Assembly (NCBI GenBank): GCA_943788695.1 | Contig: CALSRG010000002.1 | Location: 1-64,000 of the forward strand | DNA: 64,000 nucleotides | Direction: 5' to 3' | Origin: an uncultured Flavobacteriaceae bacterium | GTDB lineage: Bacteria; Bacteroidota; Bacteroidia; Flavobacteriales; Flavobacteriaceae | Shown: piece after piece, positions 1-8,693 of the stretch | How positions within the stretch are numbered: position 1 is the stretch's first letter | Layout of the letters: each line of letters starts with the position of its first letter | Position numbers and translations under genes: made by a program | The notes under the pieces: model-generated | The model's database searches: none | Told to the model about the DNA's origin: nothing | The model's input: the letters and a program-made list of their open reading frames with translations, nothing else

Positions 1-477
1 AAGCATCCGCTTGGATGCAAATTTATAGCCATATAAAAGCAGACCGCTGTAGGCGAAATCTCCAATTAGAGAATTTCTAAAAAAAGGCAATGCCAACGTA
101 TAGCATTCGCTTAAACCAGCCCAAGTTTTTGGATAACCTATAAGCCAAACACCAAAATTGGTAATTATGAAAAAACTCAGACTACTAAAAATTATGGTTT
201 TGAAAGATATTTTATTGTAAAATAAACCGATCAAACTAACTAATAGGAATGCTGAATATACGAAGATGGTAATCCAAGAAAAACCTAAAAATAGATCTGA
301 AAGGAGCATAACGATTAAAGGTAAAGCCATGGCTGCATATCGATTGCTAAAAAAAGCACCTCCAAACAGAGCCATTGCAGTGACTGGGGTGACGTTTGGA
401 ACATGGGGAATAAGCCTTATTAACACGGCTATTAGAATAAAACTTAAAACGAGAAGATCTTTTTTCTTAAAATTCAA
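1..477 (-). CDS. DUF6580 family integral membrane protein, 3' end cut by window
   Basis: The reading frame is open from 477 down to base 1 and runs off the left edge, giving about 159 residues. It is very hydrophobic, with four or five membrane segments and a motif PHVPNVTPVTAMALFGGA near residue 25, which I recognise as the DUF6580 family of putative membrane transport proteins. An in-frame stop lies nine bases upstream of a TTG codon at 475-477, and no ATG comes before the conserved region, so TTG is the likely start. A perfect Bacteroidota -7 box (TATTTTTG on the minus strand, 500-507) sits just upstream and supports this. The substrate is unknown. Family assignment is from memory of the motif; the frame itself is clear. 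Confidence 0.7.
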   Translation of the reverse strand, partial: MNFKKKDLLVLSFILIAVLIRLIPHVPNVTPVTAMALFGGAFFSNRYAAMALPLIVMLLSDLFLGFSWITIFVYSAFLLVSLIGLFYNKISFKTIIFSSLSFFIITNFGVWLIGYPKTWAGLSECYTLALPFFRNSLIGDFAYSGLLLYGYKFASKRML

Positions 478-499
478 AACAGTTTAATTTATGATTTTA

Positions 500-507
500 C
501 AAAAATA
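500..507 (-). promoter_or_regulatory. -7 promoter element for the DUF6580 gene
   Basis: The minus strand reads TATTTTTG, matching the Bacteroidota TAnnTTTG -7 consensus, 22 bases upstream of the proposed TTG start. I see no TTG at the right -33 distance, so this is a half match. Confidence 0.4.
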
Positions 508-539
508 GGTATAATTGAATAAAGTTGTCTTTAAGTAAA

Positions 540-2012
540 TTATTGAAGTTTATTGCGTTGTCTAAAATGAAGCCCTTCTTTAAAGGGTAACAGACTTTGA
601 TCGGAATCAATCAAAATGCTTTGACTTAGAAAACTGTTGATCGGCGCAAAGTTTGAGCCAGCGATATGATCTAACACTGCTGCCAATAAAGGCTCGTTAG
701 GATCACCTAATTGTCCAAGGTTATTCAGGTTTTCATCAATTTCAAAAAATGGTGTAAGTCCATCAGAAGGAACCGATACTTCTAAACTATTTTTAGTAAT
801 TGCCACCAAGGGTTGCATGGCGTACGTGTGGTTCGGATTGGCGCCTGTTCGGCCATATGTAGGAGAGTCATAGAGTGTTACCGAAGCTTGTGATTTTCCT
901 TCCGTAGCTTTTCCAAAAACCAATACTTCTGAATCGCCCAAATAAGGTTTGAGCGAGTTAATCACTAATTCACTGGCCGATGCTGAATTTTTAGTCGTAA
1001 TGAAATATACAGTTTGCATACCAAGACTATTTAATCCAGAGCCATTATCTAAACTTGTGGTAAAACGATAATTTAGTGTTTCTAAATCGTTCACACTTGC
1101 TTGAACATCTTCATTATATTCTAAACGTACAAAAAGCTCATCTGTAAACTGACCAGTAATAAGACTGCCTAAAACGGTTGCCGTTTCCACAGACCCTCCT
1201 GGATTGTATCGTAAATCTACAACCAAGTGTTGGACATTAGCTGCCGCAAAACTGGCAAAAGCTGCATTTAGCTGCGACTCAAATTCCGACACAAAGCCAT
1301 TATAAACCAAATACCCCACAGATTCATTCTCAACTTCTAAGAGTTCTGTTTGGTACACAGGATTGGCTGTGTAAATAGATTTGGGAAGTACAATGGATTC
1401 ATTATTTGGAACTATGTTGTCGTCAGATTCATCTTCTGTACCATTATCGTTATAAGTGCCTAAATTGATTGTATAATTGTCTGCAGCCAATAAGGCTTTG
1501 TAATTATTAACTGTCAATTGTGTGCCATCAACTCCCCAAAAGAGCATCCCGCGTTCAACAGATGCAGATTCGGCGCTTGTGTTTGGTAATACATATCTTA
1601 CATAGCCATATACGTTTTGATCTGTTGCTGACAAACGCACTAGACCGTAAGCCATGCCATTAGATTTGGTCGTGCCACTAAACTGCTGTTCTAGGGCAAT
1701 ATAATCATTTACAATCCAGCTATATCGATCAACTGTTTGGCGTGCATAAATTAAACTTTCGAAACAAGATTCAGGAGATTCGAACGCATTGAGATAGGCT
1801 GCGTAATCATTTGTATTTTCAAATCTATCATTGGCTAAATCAGGAACATTGGACTTATACAAGTAGGCTGCGTTCATCCCTTTCCAAACAAAATCAGAAA
1901 TCGAACTGGCTGTAACTGCATTGTCATCATTGTCTTCAAAGCAAGACATAAAAAACAAACTCAGAAAAATGATTGGGAGTGGTTTAAGAAGATTGGTTAA
2001 CATTTTTTTCAT
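540..2012 (-). CDS. S41 family (C-terminal processing type) peptidase, lipoprotein
   Basis: A 490-residue serine peptidase of the CtpA/Tsp family (MEROPS S41), probably anchored in the envelope. The N-terminus has a lipoprotein signal with lipobox FFMSC (Cys24), followed by an acidic linker. A PDZ-like region covers about 105-190. The peptidase core has VDLRYNPGG (265-273), the catalytic-serine segment SASASE (343-348) and the general-base Lys in GKATEGKSQ (Lys373). The family cleaves C-terminal tails of envelope proteins; the substrate here is unknown. It is transcribed divergently from the sigma factor gene, with 113 bp between the start codons. All catalytic motifs appear intact. Confidence 0.88.
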   Translation of the reverse strand: MKKMLTNLLKPLPIIFLSLFFMSCFEDNDDNAVTASSISDFVWKGMNAAYLYKSNVPDLANDRFENTNDYAAYLNAFESPESCFESLIYARQTVDRYSWIVNDYIALEQQFSGTTKSNGMAYGLVRLSATDQNVYGYVRYVLPNTSAESASVERGMLFWGVDGTQLTVNNYKALLAADNYTINLGTYNDNGTEDESDDNIVPNNESIVLPKSIYTANPVYQTELLEVENESVGYLVYNGFVSEFESQLNAAFASFAAANVQHLVVDLRYNPGGSVETATVLGSLITGQFTDELFVRLEYNEDVQASVNDLETLNYRFTTSLDNGSGLNSLGMQTVYFITTKNSASASELVINSLKPYLGDSEVLVFGKATEGKSQASVTLYDSPTYGRTGANPNHTYAMQPLVAITKNSLEVSVPSDGLTPFFEIDENLNNLGQLGDPNEPLLAAVLDHIAGSNFAPINSFLSQSILIDSDQSLLPFKEGLHFRQRNKLQ

Positions 2013-2125
2013 AGAAAACAGACGTTAGGTATTTGTAAAGGCATAAATTTATAAATCTATTTTGTAAATGTAACAAGATCATAGATGTATCGTCTCCATT
2101 TTAACAACCAATCCTAAACCTTCTT

Positions 2126-2641
2126 ATGAAAGAAGCTGAATTTATGCAAATTATAACACCATTTCAGGACAAAATGTTCCGTGTGATTAGACGTTTGCTT
2201 GTTTCGATTGATTCATCAGAAGATGCGTGTCAGGAAGTTTTGTTGAAATTGTGGAACATGAGATCAAAACTGAGTTCGTATAGGAGTGTTGAGGCATTAG
2301 CCATGACGATGGCTAAGAATCACTGTTTAGACATTTTAAAATCTAAGCACTCTCAAGAGCTAATACTTGTGCATAGCAATTATGACAATCGGGAGATGAT
2401 GGTTACGGATCGCATTGATTTAGAAGATTCGATGAAAATGGTTACTACTATCATTGATACCCTTCCCGAAAAGCAACGATTGGTGATGCAGTTAAAGGAT
2501 ATTGAACAATATGATTTTGATGAGATTGAAGATATGTTAGAAATGTCTTATAGTGCCATCAGAACTAATTTGTCAAGAGCGAGACAGTATGTCAAAGAGG
2601 AACTAATAAAAATGCATAATTATGGACTTCAAAAAAGTTGA
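2126..2641 (+). CDS. RNA polymerase sigma factor, sigma-70/ECF family
   Basis: A 171-residue extracytoplasmic-function sigma factor. Region 2 covers about 10-75 (DACQEVLLKLW at about 33-43, then a helix for -10 recognition). Region 4 covers about 105-165 (LPEKQRLVMQLKDIE, then the helix-turn-helix MSYSAIRTNLSRARQYVKEEL). There is no region 1 or 3, as expected for ECF factors. Its end overlaps the next gene by 20 bp; that gene encodes a single-pass membrane protein suited to be the anti-sigma factor. Two DUF4252 genes follow. By analogy it would be released by an envelope signal to transcribe this operon and others, but the sequence does not show the stimulus. Confidence 0.9.
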   Translation: MKEAEFMQIITPFQDKMFRVIRRLLVSIDSSEDACQEVLLKLWNMRSKLSSYRSVEALAMTMAKNHCLDILKSKHSQELILVHSNYDNREMMVTDRIDLEDSMKMVTTIIDTLPEKQRLVMQLKDIEQYDFDEIEDMLEMSYSAIRTNLSRARQYVKEELIKMHNYGLQKS

Positions 2642-3044
2642 ATTTCTATTAAAACGCTATGACAGGGGAGAGACTACCCGGTCAGAAGAATTGGAACTGC
2701 GTACATTTTTTGAAAATGAAACCGTTCCAGAGCATTGGGCTCATTATAAATTGTTGTTTTCATTTTTTCAAAATGAAAGCCAAATTGAATCGAACCATAA
2801 TTTTACCACACCCAGAAAAACTAAATTCAGACCTTGGATGAGTATTGCTGCCGCAGCTGTAGTAACTATAGGTGTGTTTTTCCAGCAATACGAATCAAAC
2901 AGACAAAAACAAGAAGCTCAAAAGGCTTTTGCTCAAACTTTTGAAATCTTGAATTTAGTGAGTGAACAAATGACTAAAAGCACTGCTAAACTCAGTTATA
3001 TTAAGACTTTCTCAGACACAACAAATCAATTTATCAAACAATAA
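2622..3044 (+). CDS. probable anti-sigma factor-like single-pass membrane protein
   Basis: This 140-residue protein has no firmly recognised domain. Residues 1-50 form a charged helical region (FLLKRYDRGETTRSEELELRTFF) resembling the short cytoplasmic N-terminal segments of Bacteroidota anti-sigma proteins. One membrane helix lies at about 70-87 (WMSIAAAAVVTIGVFF), followed by a Gln/Lys-rich outer part of about 50 residues. It overlaps the ECF sigma gene by 20 bp, which implies translational coupling and is the main reason to call it a regulator of that sigma factor. It lacks the FecR domain of TonB-linked anti-sigmas. The role is inference from position and topology. Confidence 0.65.
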   Translation: MDFKKVEFLLKRYDRGETTRSEELELRTFFENETVPEHWAHYKLLFSFFQNESQIESNHNFTTPRKTKFRPWMSIAAAAVVTIGVFFQQYESNRQKQEAQKAFAQTFEILNLVSEQMTKSTAKLSYIKTFSDTTNQFIKQ

Positions 3045-3062
3045 CAAATTAAATTTTATATT

Positions 3063-3635
3063 ATGAAAACAATCATTTTTACAATTATAGGTTTGGTTTT
3101 AAGCTTTACACTTAGTGCTCAAGACCTTTTTTCAAAATACGAATCCATGGATGAAGTAACATCAGGAGTCATTAACAGTAAAATGTTCTCTATGATTGCA
3201 AGTATGGATATCGAAATAGACGATCCTGAAGCCAAGGCCTATATGGATATGGTTAATAAAATCGAAAACATCAGGCTCTTGGTTACGGGTAACCCTTTAG
3301 TATCTAAAAATTTAACTAATGACGCAGAATCGTATGTCCGTAAGTCCAAGTTGGATGAACTTATGCGTTTTAAAGATGGTGAGCAAAATGTTCGGTTTTA
3401 TGTGAAGGAAGGAAAAGATTCGGACCACGTGAAAGAGCTCATGATGCTCATTACTGGAATGGGAGAAATGCTCAATGGAGAAGATTTGACCATCAATGGT
3501 AAAAAGCGCAACATCGAAACTGTTGTGATTTCAATTATAGGAGATATTGATCTCAAGCAAATTTCAAAAATCACTAAGAACATTAATTTGCCTGGAGGAG
3601 AACATCTTGATAAAGCAGGAGAAAAGAAATTTTAA
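3063..3635 (+). CDS. DUF4252 domain-containing exported protein
   Basis: A 190-residue protein with a cleavable signal peptide (residues 1-19, ending LSFTLSAQ). The rest matches the DUF4252 pattern: an N-terminal helix (DLFSKYESMDEVTSGVINSKMF), a central segment with VRFYVKEG, and a C-terminal EDLTINGKKRNIETVVISIIGDIDL. DUF4252 proteins are common in flavobacterial ECF sigma operons; their function is unknown. It lies 18 bp after the anti-sigma-like gene, and its TAA overlaps the next start by one base, so the four genes 2126-4168 form one operon. An envelope-stress role is plausible but inferred. Confidence 0.85.
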   Translation: MKTIIFTIIGLVLSFTLSAQDLFSKYESMDEVTSGVINSKMFSMIASMDIEIDDPEAKAYMDMVNKIENIRLLVTGNPLVSKNLTNDAESYVRKSKLDELMRFKDGEQNVRFYVKEGKDSDHVKELMMLITGMGEMLNGEDLTINGKKRNIETVVISIIGDIDLKQISKITKNINLPGGEHLDKAGEKKF

Positions 3636-4168
3636 TGATACGGTATTCAAGTATTTTAACAACTTTATTGCTGACAGTCCTCTTTATGGGCTGTCAGCAA
3701 GGACCTAGCCTTCAATCTTATTTTGTGCAACATCAAGAATCGCCAGGATTTATTCAAGCCGATATTCCAATGTCTGCGTTGCTTTCAAATGAATTGAATT
3801 TGGCTCCAGACATCAAAGAGGCATGGTCTTCAGTACGACGGCTCAACATGCTTGCATTCAAAAAAAATGATGATGAAATTAGTGATCAGGAATACTTAGC
3901 TGTTCAATCTATTTTGAAGAATGAGAAGTACGAAGAGTTGCTTCGTATGAATTCTAAAGCATTCAAGACTTCCTTTTATACGGTTGGTAATGATACTGAA
4001 ATTGAAGAAATTGTATTTACCATAAGTCAAGGTGAAGTAGGTTTTTTGGTGGCCCGTTTGTTAGGGGACAATATGACTTTTAAAAAAGCAGCCGTCATTG
4101 CAAATTCATTAGATCAAATGAAGTTTAATGAATCTGCTTTAGAGCAATTTAGTCCGTTTTTTAAATAG
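3635..4168 (+). CDS. DUF4252 domain-containing lipoprotein
   Basis: A second, more diverged DUF4252 protein of 177 residues. It begins with a lipoprotein signal and lipobox LFMGC (Cys20), so it is predicted to be membrane anchored, whereas its neighbour is soluble. Spacing and secondary structure match the upstream DUF4252 protein (GFIQADIPMSALLS, then a C-terminal KKAAVIANSLDQMKF helix). The start codon shares one base with the previous stop codon, so translation is coupled. The pairing of one soluble and one anchored paralogue suggests they act together. Function unknown. Confidence 0.75.
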   Translation: MIRYSSILTTLLLTVLFMGCQQGPSLQSYFVQHQESPGFIQADIPMSALLSNELNLAPDIKEAWSSVRRLNMLAFKKNDDEISDQEYLAVQSILKNEKYEELLRMNSKAFKTSFYTVGNDTEIEEIVFTISQGEVGFLVARLLGDNMTFKKAAVIANSLDQMKFNESALEQFSPFFK

Positions 4169-4170
4169 AA

Positions 4171-5514
4171 CTATATTCCTGTATAATTCTGCGGCGTAAT
4201 AGCCTTGAGTTCATTTTTTATGGCTTCAGACACAGATAACCCTTCGATAAATTGTTGAAGGGTTTCTTTATTTATAGTAGATCCTGTCCTTGTTAAGGAT
4301 TTCAACGCTTCATAAGGATTTGGATACTGTTCTCTTCTCAAAACCGTTTGAATAGCTTCGGCTACCACGGCCCAGTTGTTTTCCAAATCGCGTTCAATTG
4401 CCGATGGATTCAATCTTAATTTGCCCAATCCTTTTAAGGTTGATTGCAATGCTACGAGAGTATGTCCAAATGGCACGCCAACGTTTCTCAGCACAGTACT
4501 ATCAGTTAAATCCCTTTGCAGTCTAGAAATAGGGAGTTTGCTAGATAAGTGATCAAAAATGGCATTTGCGAGACCTAAATTGCCTTCGCTATTTTCGAAA
4601 TCAATCGGATTTACTTTATGTGGCATTGCAGAACTGCCAACTTCATTCTTGGAAATTTCTTGCTTAAAGTAATCCATTGAAATATAACTCCATAAATCAC
4701 GATTTAAATCGATTAAAATGGTATTTATACGTTTCAAGTTGTCAAAGAGTGCCGCTAAATTATCGTAGTGCTCAATTTGAGTGGTAGGAAATGAGTGATG
4801 AAGCCCAAGATGATTAGATACAAAATCATTGGCAAACGACAGCCAGTCAATATTGGGGTAGGCTACCGCATGGGCATTCAAATTACCGGTCGCACCGCCA
4901 AATTTTGAAGAAAAGGGTATGTCTTTAATCAATTTCAGTTGGGACTCGATTCGCACTAAAAACACCTGAATTTCTTTACCTAAACGTGTTGGAGAAGCCG
5001 GCTGACCGTGTGTTCGAGCCAGCATTGGTATCGATGCCCATGATTTGCTCAAATCTTTAAGCTTTTGAGTCAATTGTTTCAATGCTGGAAAATAGACCTC
5101 CTCTAAGGCTTGTTTAATGCTTAAAGGAATGGCTGTGTTATTGATGTCTTGAGATGTGAGACCGAAATGAATAAATTCCTTAAACTCGGATAAACCAATT
5201 GCATCAAATTTATCTTTGATAAAATATTCGATTGCCTTGACATCATGGTTGGTCGTTGATTCAATTGTCTTAATGTCAAGTGCGTCGGATTCACTAAAAT
5301 TTTGATAAAGACTTCGAAGTTGGTCTAAGCTGTGTTTATCAATTCCCTTTAAGGCAGGTAATGGCAATTCACGCAATGCAATAAAATATTCAATTTCTAC
5401 CCAAATGCGATAACGCATAAGTGCAGCCTCTGAAAAGTAAGGCCTGAGCGCCATTGTTTTTGATCCGTAACGGCCGTCTAATGGAGAAATAGCGTCTAAA
5501 GACGTAAGCGACAT
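4171..5514 (-). CDS. purB: adenylosuccinate lyase
   Basis: A 447-residue member of the fumarase/aspartase superfamily that cleaves SAICAR and adenylosuccinate in purine synthesis. The N-terminal signature LDAISPLDGRYGSKT is that of the E. coli-type PurB. The TTNHDVKAIEYF segment (about 87-98) and the family signature GSSAMPHKVNPIDFEN (about 293-308), which holds the mobile catalytic loop, are intact. Length is normal for the family (about 450). It converges with the DUF4252 operon, with 2 bp between the stop codons, and has its own consensus promoter at 5534-5566. Confidence 0.96.
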   Translation of the reverse strand: MSLTSLDAISPLDGRYGSKTMALRPYFSEAALMRYRIWVEIEYFIALRELPLPALKGIDKHSLDQLRSLYQNFSESDALDIKTIESTTNHDVKAIEYFIKDKFDAIGLSEFKEFIHFGLTSQDINNTAIPLSIKQALEEVYFPALKQLTQKLKDLSKSWASIPMLARTHGQPASPTRLGKEIQVFLVRIESQLKLIKDIPFSSKFGGATGNLNAHAVAYPNIDWLSFANDFVSNHLGLHHSFPTTQIEHYDNLAALFDNLKRINTILIDLNRDLWSYISMDYFKQEISKNEVGSSAMPHKVNPIDFENSEGNLGLANAIFDHLSSKLPISRLQRDLTDSTVLRNVGVPFGHTLVALQSTLKGLGKLRLNPSAIERDLENNWAVVAEAIQTVLRREQYPNPYEALKSLTRTGSTINKETLQQFIEGLSVSEAIKNELKAITPQNYTGI

Positions 5515-5533
5515 AATTCCTAATTTAGAAGCG

Positions 5534-5566
5534 CAAATATACCGATAAACAACGGCTTACCACCAA
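5534..5566 (-). promoter_or_regulatory. purB promoter (-33 TTG, -7 TATATTTG)
   Basis: On the minus strand TTG (5564-5566) is followed after 22 bases by TATATTTG (5534-5541), matching the Bacteroidota primary sigma consensus. The purB ATG begins 20 bases beyond the -7 box. Confidence 0.65.
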
Positions 5567-5639
5567 TTTAGGCTTTAAAATTTATCTGATTAAAGTGAGT
5601 AATGGCAGATGGCTCTGAAAATGCGCTTCAGGTCTCTTA

Positions 5640-5990
5640 TCAAAAAAGATCCTTTAAAAAGCTTCCACCAACATCGCCCAGCAAGTCTTTCAATTTATGC
5701 TCTTTTCCATTAATATGCTTACTAAATAGGCTCATAACGAAAGGAAGAACAACCCCTTTTATGGTTGCGGCTGTTTTTTTATCAAAGCCTTTGGACAGTA
5801 AACGTTCGAGTATCAATTCTTTTTGATCTTTATCCCTATGTTAGTTTTTAACAGCATGCTCTGCAGAGTGCTCCGCCAGCAGCTTTGTCTGTTCGGATAA
5901 ATGACCCTTATTATCGCTTATTTGCGCATCCAAATTATCGGGAGTGAGCTTCTCAAAATTGTACTTAAATTTGGCACTTACGCAATGAAT
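5640..5990 (-). pseudogene. decayed small gene of unknown function with an internal stop
   Basis: One minus-strand frame is continuous in composition from 5990 to a TGA at 5640-5642 but is broken by a TAA at 5841-5843. The upstream half contains FKYNFEKLTPDNLDAQ and helical text; the downstream half contains ELILERLLSKGFDKKTAAT and ends LLGDVGGSFLKDLF. Both halves have protein-like amphipathic character and the same reading frame, so a single protein of about 115 residues was probably present. A TAG directly precedes the frame (5991-5993) and no start codon is in place, so the 5' end has decayed too. I do not recognise the family. Confidence 0.5.
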
Positions 5991-6114
5991 CTAACCCATA
6001 CTATTTGAATTTTTAACATTTTAAGTGGTGAATTATTTATAAAATTAGTGGCTTCTATGGCGTTTTAATTACCTTAGAGGTGTTTAATCTACTTTTAAAA
6101 ACCTTAATAATATC

Positions 6115-6594
6115 ATGAAAAAAATCAAAAAACTTCTACTTGGGTTATTGGCCATTTTAGTGCTGGCGCAGTTTTATCAACCCGAAAAAAATATCGGCAA
6201 CGATAATCTTGTATCTTTTTATACTGAGACCTTAGCGTCTGAAGAAGTACAAACAATTGTTGGCACAAGTTGTGTCGATTGTCATTCTAATAACACAGCA
6301 TATCCGTGGTATAATAATATCACTCCGGTAAATATTTGGTTGAAAGACCACGTCGATGAGGGTAAGTCTCATTTGAATTTTTCCGTCTGGAGTGATTATA
6401 GCCTCAAGCGTAAGGCTCATAAAATGGAGGAATTAGCCGAAGAGGTGGAAGAGGGCGAGATGCCATTAAATTCTTACACTTGGACGCATAGGGATGCCGT
6501 TTTGTCGTCGGATCAAATTGAAGTACTGGTCAGTTGGGCAAAAAGCAATCAAATGAGATATGAACTTGAAATGGGATTTAATGATCATGATTAG
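6115..6594 (+). CDS. haem-binding domain-containing protein (monohaem c type)
   Basis: A 159-residue protein with an N-terminal hydrophobic signal or anchor (residues 7-20) and one CxxCH haem c motif in GTSCVDCHSNN (about 52-62). The following AYPWYNNITPV segment and downstream His and Met residues are typical of the Haem_bd (PF14376-like) family. It is probably periplasmic. The role is unknown; such proteins are often inferred to take part in electron transfer. The gene ends 6 bp before the glycosyltransferase gene, so the two are likely co-transcribed, though no functional link is evident. Confidence 0.85.
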   Translation: MKKIKKLLLGLLAILVLAQFYQPEKNIGNDNLVSFYTETLASEEVQTIVGTSCVDCHSNNTAYPWYNNITPVNIWLKDHVDEGKSHLNFSVWSDYSLKRKAHKMEELAEEVEEGEMPLNSYTWTHRDAVLSSDQIEVLVSWAKSNQMRYELEMGFNDHD

Positions 6595-6600
6595 TCACTA

Positions 6601-7818
6601 TTGAAATTACTAGCATTAGTTAATCAGTGGCCCGAACCCACATCATCAGCGGCAGGACAGCATTTCTTGCAGGTTTTGGACGTTTTGTCAGGAATTTCGA
6701 CTGATATTACGATAGGACATACGGCAGATTTGGGGCCGCGTGCCTTTGACTTTACGCACAATGGCATTCGTTCCCAAAAAGTACTTATTAATGACACTCA
6801 ATTTGATCGTTTCATTGGGGAGCTTCAGCCCGACATCGTTCTGTTTGACCGATTTATGCTCGAGGAACAATTTGGGTGGCGTGTCAATGAACAGTGTTCA
6901 AACGCTCTCAGAATTTTAAATACTGAAGATTTACATGGATTGCGTGCAGCACGAGAGGAGGCGCTTAAGTATGATAAAAATTGGCTTGACCTTGTTGATT
7001 CAAATTCGGTGATGCTAAGGGAGTTGGCCAGCCTGTACCGTTGCGATTTAACTTTAGTCATTTCAGATTTTGAATACCATTTTTTGAAGCGCATTGATGT
7101 GCCTGAACGTTTATTGCATTATGTTCCTTTTCTTTTAGAGGTCGCTGATATTCCAGAGCCAAGTGGGTTACCAACTTTTAGTGAAAGACGAGATTTTATT
7201 TTTATAGGAAATTTTAGACACAAGCCGAATGTGGATGCCGTTAATTATTTTGTTTCTGAACTATGGCCAGGTATAAAAAAACAACTATGTCAGGCAAATT
7301 TTCATATTTATGGAGCTTACAGCAATTCTGGTCAGCGAATTGGTGAAGCGCTTGATGTGATTTGGCATGGTGCTGTTGACCATACGGATGAGGTCTTGAG
7401 CAAATCTAAAGTAAATATTGTTCCCTTAAGGTTTGGAGCAGGTCTCAAGGGAAAGGTTGTAGAGGCCATGATGAAAGGCACACCAAGTGTTATGACTCAA
7501 GTGGGGGCAGAGGGTGTTTTTGGAACTGTTAAACCCAATGATATGTTAGCCTTCGATAATGAAGATTTTATTCAAAAGGCAATTAAATTGTATACAGACG
7601 AAGCGTCATGGCAGGCAGCACAACAAGTCGGGTTTGAAATCATTAAAAGCAGGTTTGATAAAACCTTGTTTGAGAATGCTTTGATTGATCGCATTCAAGG
7701 TATTAAAGAACAGTTATTGTCCCATCGAAAATCAAACATTACCGGTGCTATGCTGCAACAAAATGACAAGAGTAGCACCAAGTATATGTCAAAATGGATT
7801 GAGGCTAAAAACCGCTAA
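6601..7818 (+). CDS. glycosyltransferase, GT-B fold, GT4-like
   Basis: A 405-residue cytoplasmic glycosyltransferase with two Rossmann-like halves. The N-terminus LLALVNQWPEP matches the acceptor-binding half. The donor-binding half starts near residue 200 (RRDFIFIGNFRHKPNVDAV) and holds the GT4-type segment RFGAGLKGKVVEAMMKGTPS (about 279-298), with the Glu that usually contacts the nucleotide sugar. The only start that keeps the conserved N-terminus is TTG at 6601, 6 bp after the previous stop. Sugar and acceptor cannot be told from sequence; a cell-surface glycan is likely. Confidence 0.82.
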   Translation: MKLLALVNQWPEPTSSAAGQHFLQVLDVLSGISTDITIGHTADLGPRAFDFTHNGIRSQKVLINDTQFDRFIGELQPDIVLFDRFMLEEQFGWRVNEQCSNALRILNTEDLHGLRAAREEALKYDKNWLDLVDSNSVMLRELASLYRCDLTLVISDFEYHFLKRIDVPERLLHYVPFLLEVADIPEPSGLPTFSERRDFIFIGNFRHKPNVDAVNYFVSELWPGIKKQLCQANFHIYGAYSNSGQRIGEALDVIWHGAVDHTDEVLSKSKVNIVPLRFGAGLKGKVVEAMMKGTPSVMTQVGAEGVFGTVKPNDMLAFDNEDFIQKAIKLYTDEASWQAAQQVGFEIIKSRFDKTLFENALIDRIQGIKEQLLSHRKSNITGAMLQQNDKSSTKYMSKWIEAKNR

Positions 7819-8585
7819 AAACGCGATCTGCTTTTACTAAGGACACGATATTCTTCATAACATGAACTTATGGCGTCCAGTATTTGAAGGTCGTTTGCAG
7901 TGTTTATAAAATCTTGAGAATAATCGCATTCACTTACCAGCAAGTCTAAATCAACCTTGTCAATTTGGAGCAATTCAGTTAACATCTCTCTATCGAAACG
8001 CGCAGCTAAAAGGTTTCTTATTTGATCGTCTTCCTTCATTTGCCTTAACTTTCTCAGTTCTCTTGGCTTTTTTCCAAAAATACTATACATAAAGTCTGCT
8101 GGATTAAAAATAGCACCAAGTACCTTGGTGACCGCAGATTTTTTAGATGCCTCATAACCCGCATTAGGAAGACCAGAAATACTATATCTTAAATTACTCG
8201 GTAGGGGGGTGTTTTTTATATCGTATTCCAAATAACCAGTTAGGCGAAATGGGCTTAAAATGACTGGCTCTAAAGCCATTGCTAATTCAGTCATTTCAAT
8301 GGTGGTGGTTGAGTCAAAATTAATCCAATCATTGGTCACTTTAAGTTTTATCGATTTAAAACCTAGATATGAAAAATGTAAGGTATCATTGGCCCTTACA
8401 CGAATTTCAAATTCTCCTGAACTGTTAGTGATCGAACCAACAACAAGATTTAAATTCACGATATTAACACTAACCATGGGTCTGCCATCGCTAGCATTAA
8501 TTACTTTTCCTCGAACTACTTCAACCTGTCCAACGGCAGTTGTTAAACATAAATTGAATAGAAAAAGATAAAGAAGTTTTTTCAT
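7815..8585 (-). CDS. carboxypeptidase-like regulatory domain (CarboxypepD_reg-like) protein
   Basis: A 256-residue exported protein. After a signal peptide (residues 1-19) comes a beta-sandwich CarboxypepD_reg-like domain at about 22-110, with the typical VRGKVINASDGRPMVSVNI and FSYLGFKSIKLKV segments. The C-terminal part (about 110-256) is helical and charged, without a recognised domain. Such domains usually precede TonB-dependent receptor barrels, but this protein stops without a plug or barrel and is one of the stand-alone Bacteroidota forms. It converges with the glycosyltransferase gene with a 4 bp overlap. Confidence 0.78.
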   Translation of the reverse strand: MKKLLYLFLFNLCLTTAVGQVEVVRGKVINASDGRPMVSVNIVNLNLVVGSITNSSGEFEIRVRANDTLHFSYLGFKSIKLKVTNDWINFDSTTTIEMTELAMALEPVILSPFRLTGYLEYDIKNTPLPSNLRYSISGLPNAGYEASKKSAVTKVLGAIFNPADFMYSIFGKKPRELRKLRQMKEDDQIRNLLAARFDREMLTELLQIDKVDLDLLVSECDYSQDFINTANDLQILDAISSCYEEYRVLSKSRSRF

Positions 8586-8693
8586 GTAATTTTAAAGCAT
8601 AAAAGTACAAAACAATTGAGTTTTATTGTTGAAGAACTGTGCTTTTATAAGAATATTAACAATAGAAAACTAAAGTGCCTTTCCACGGTCTTT

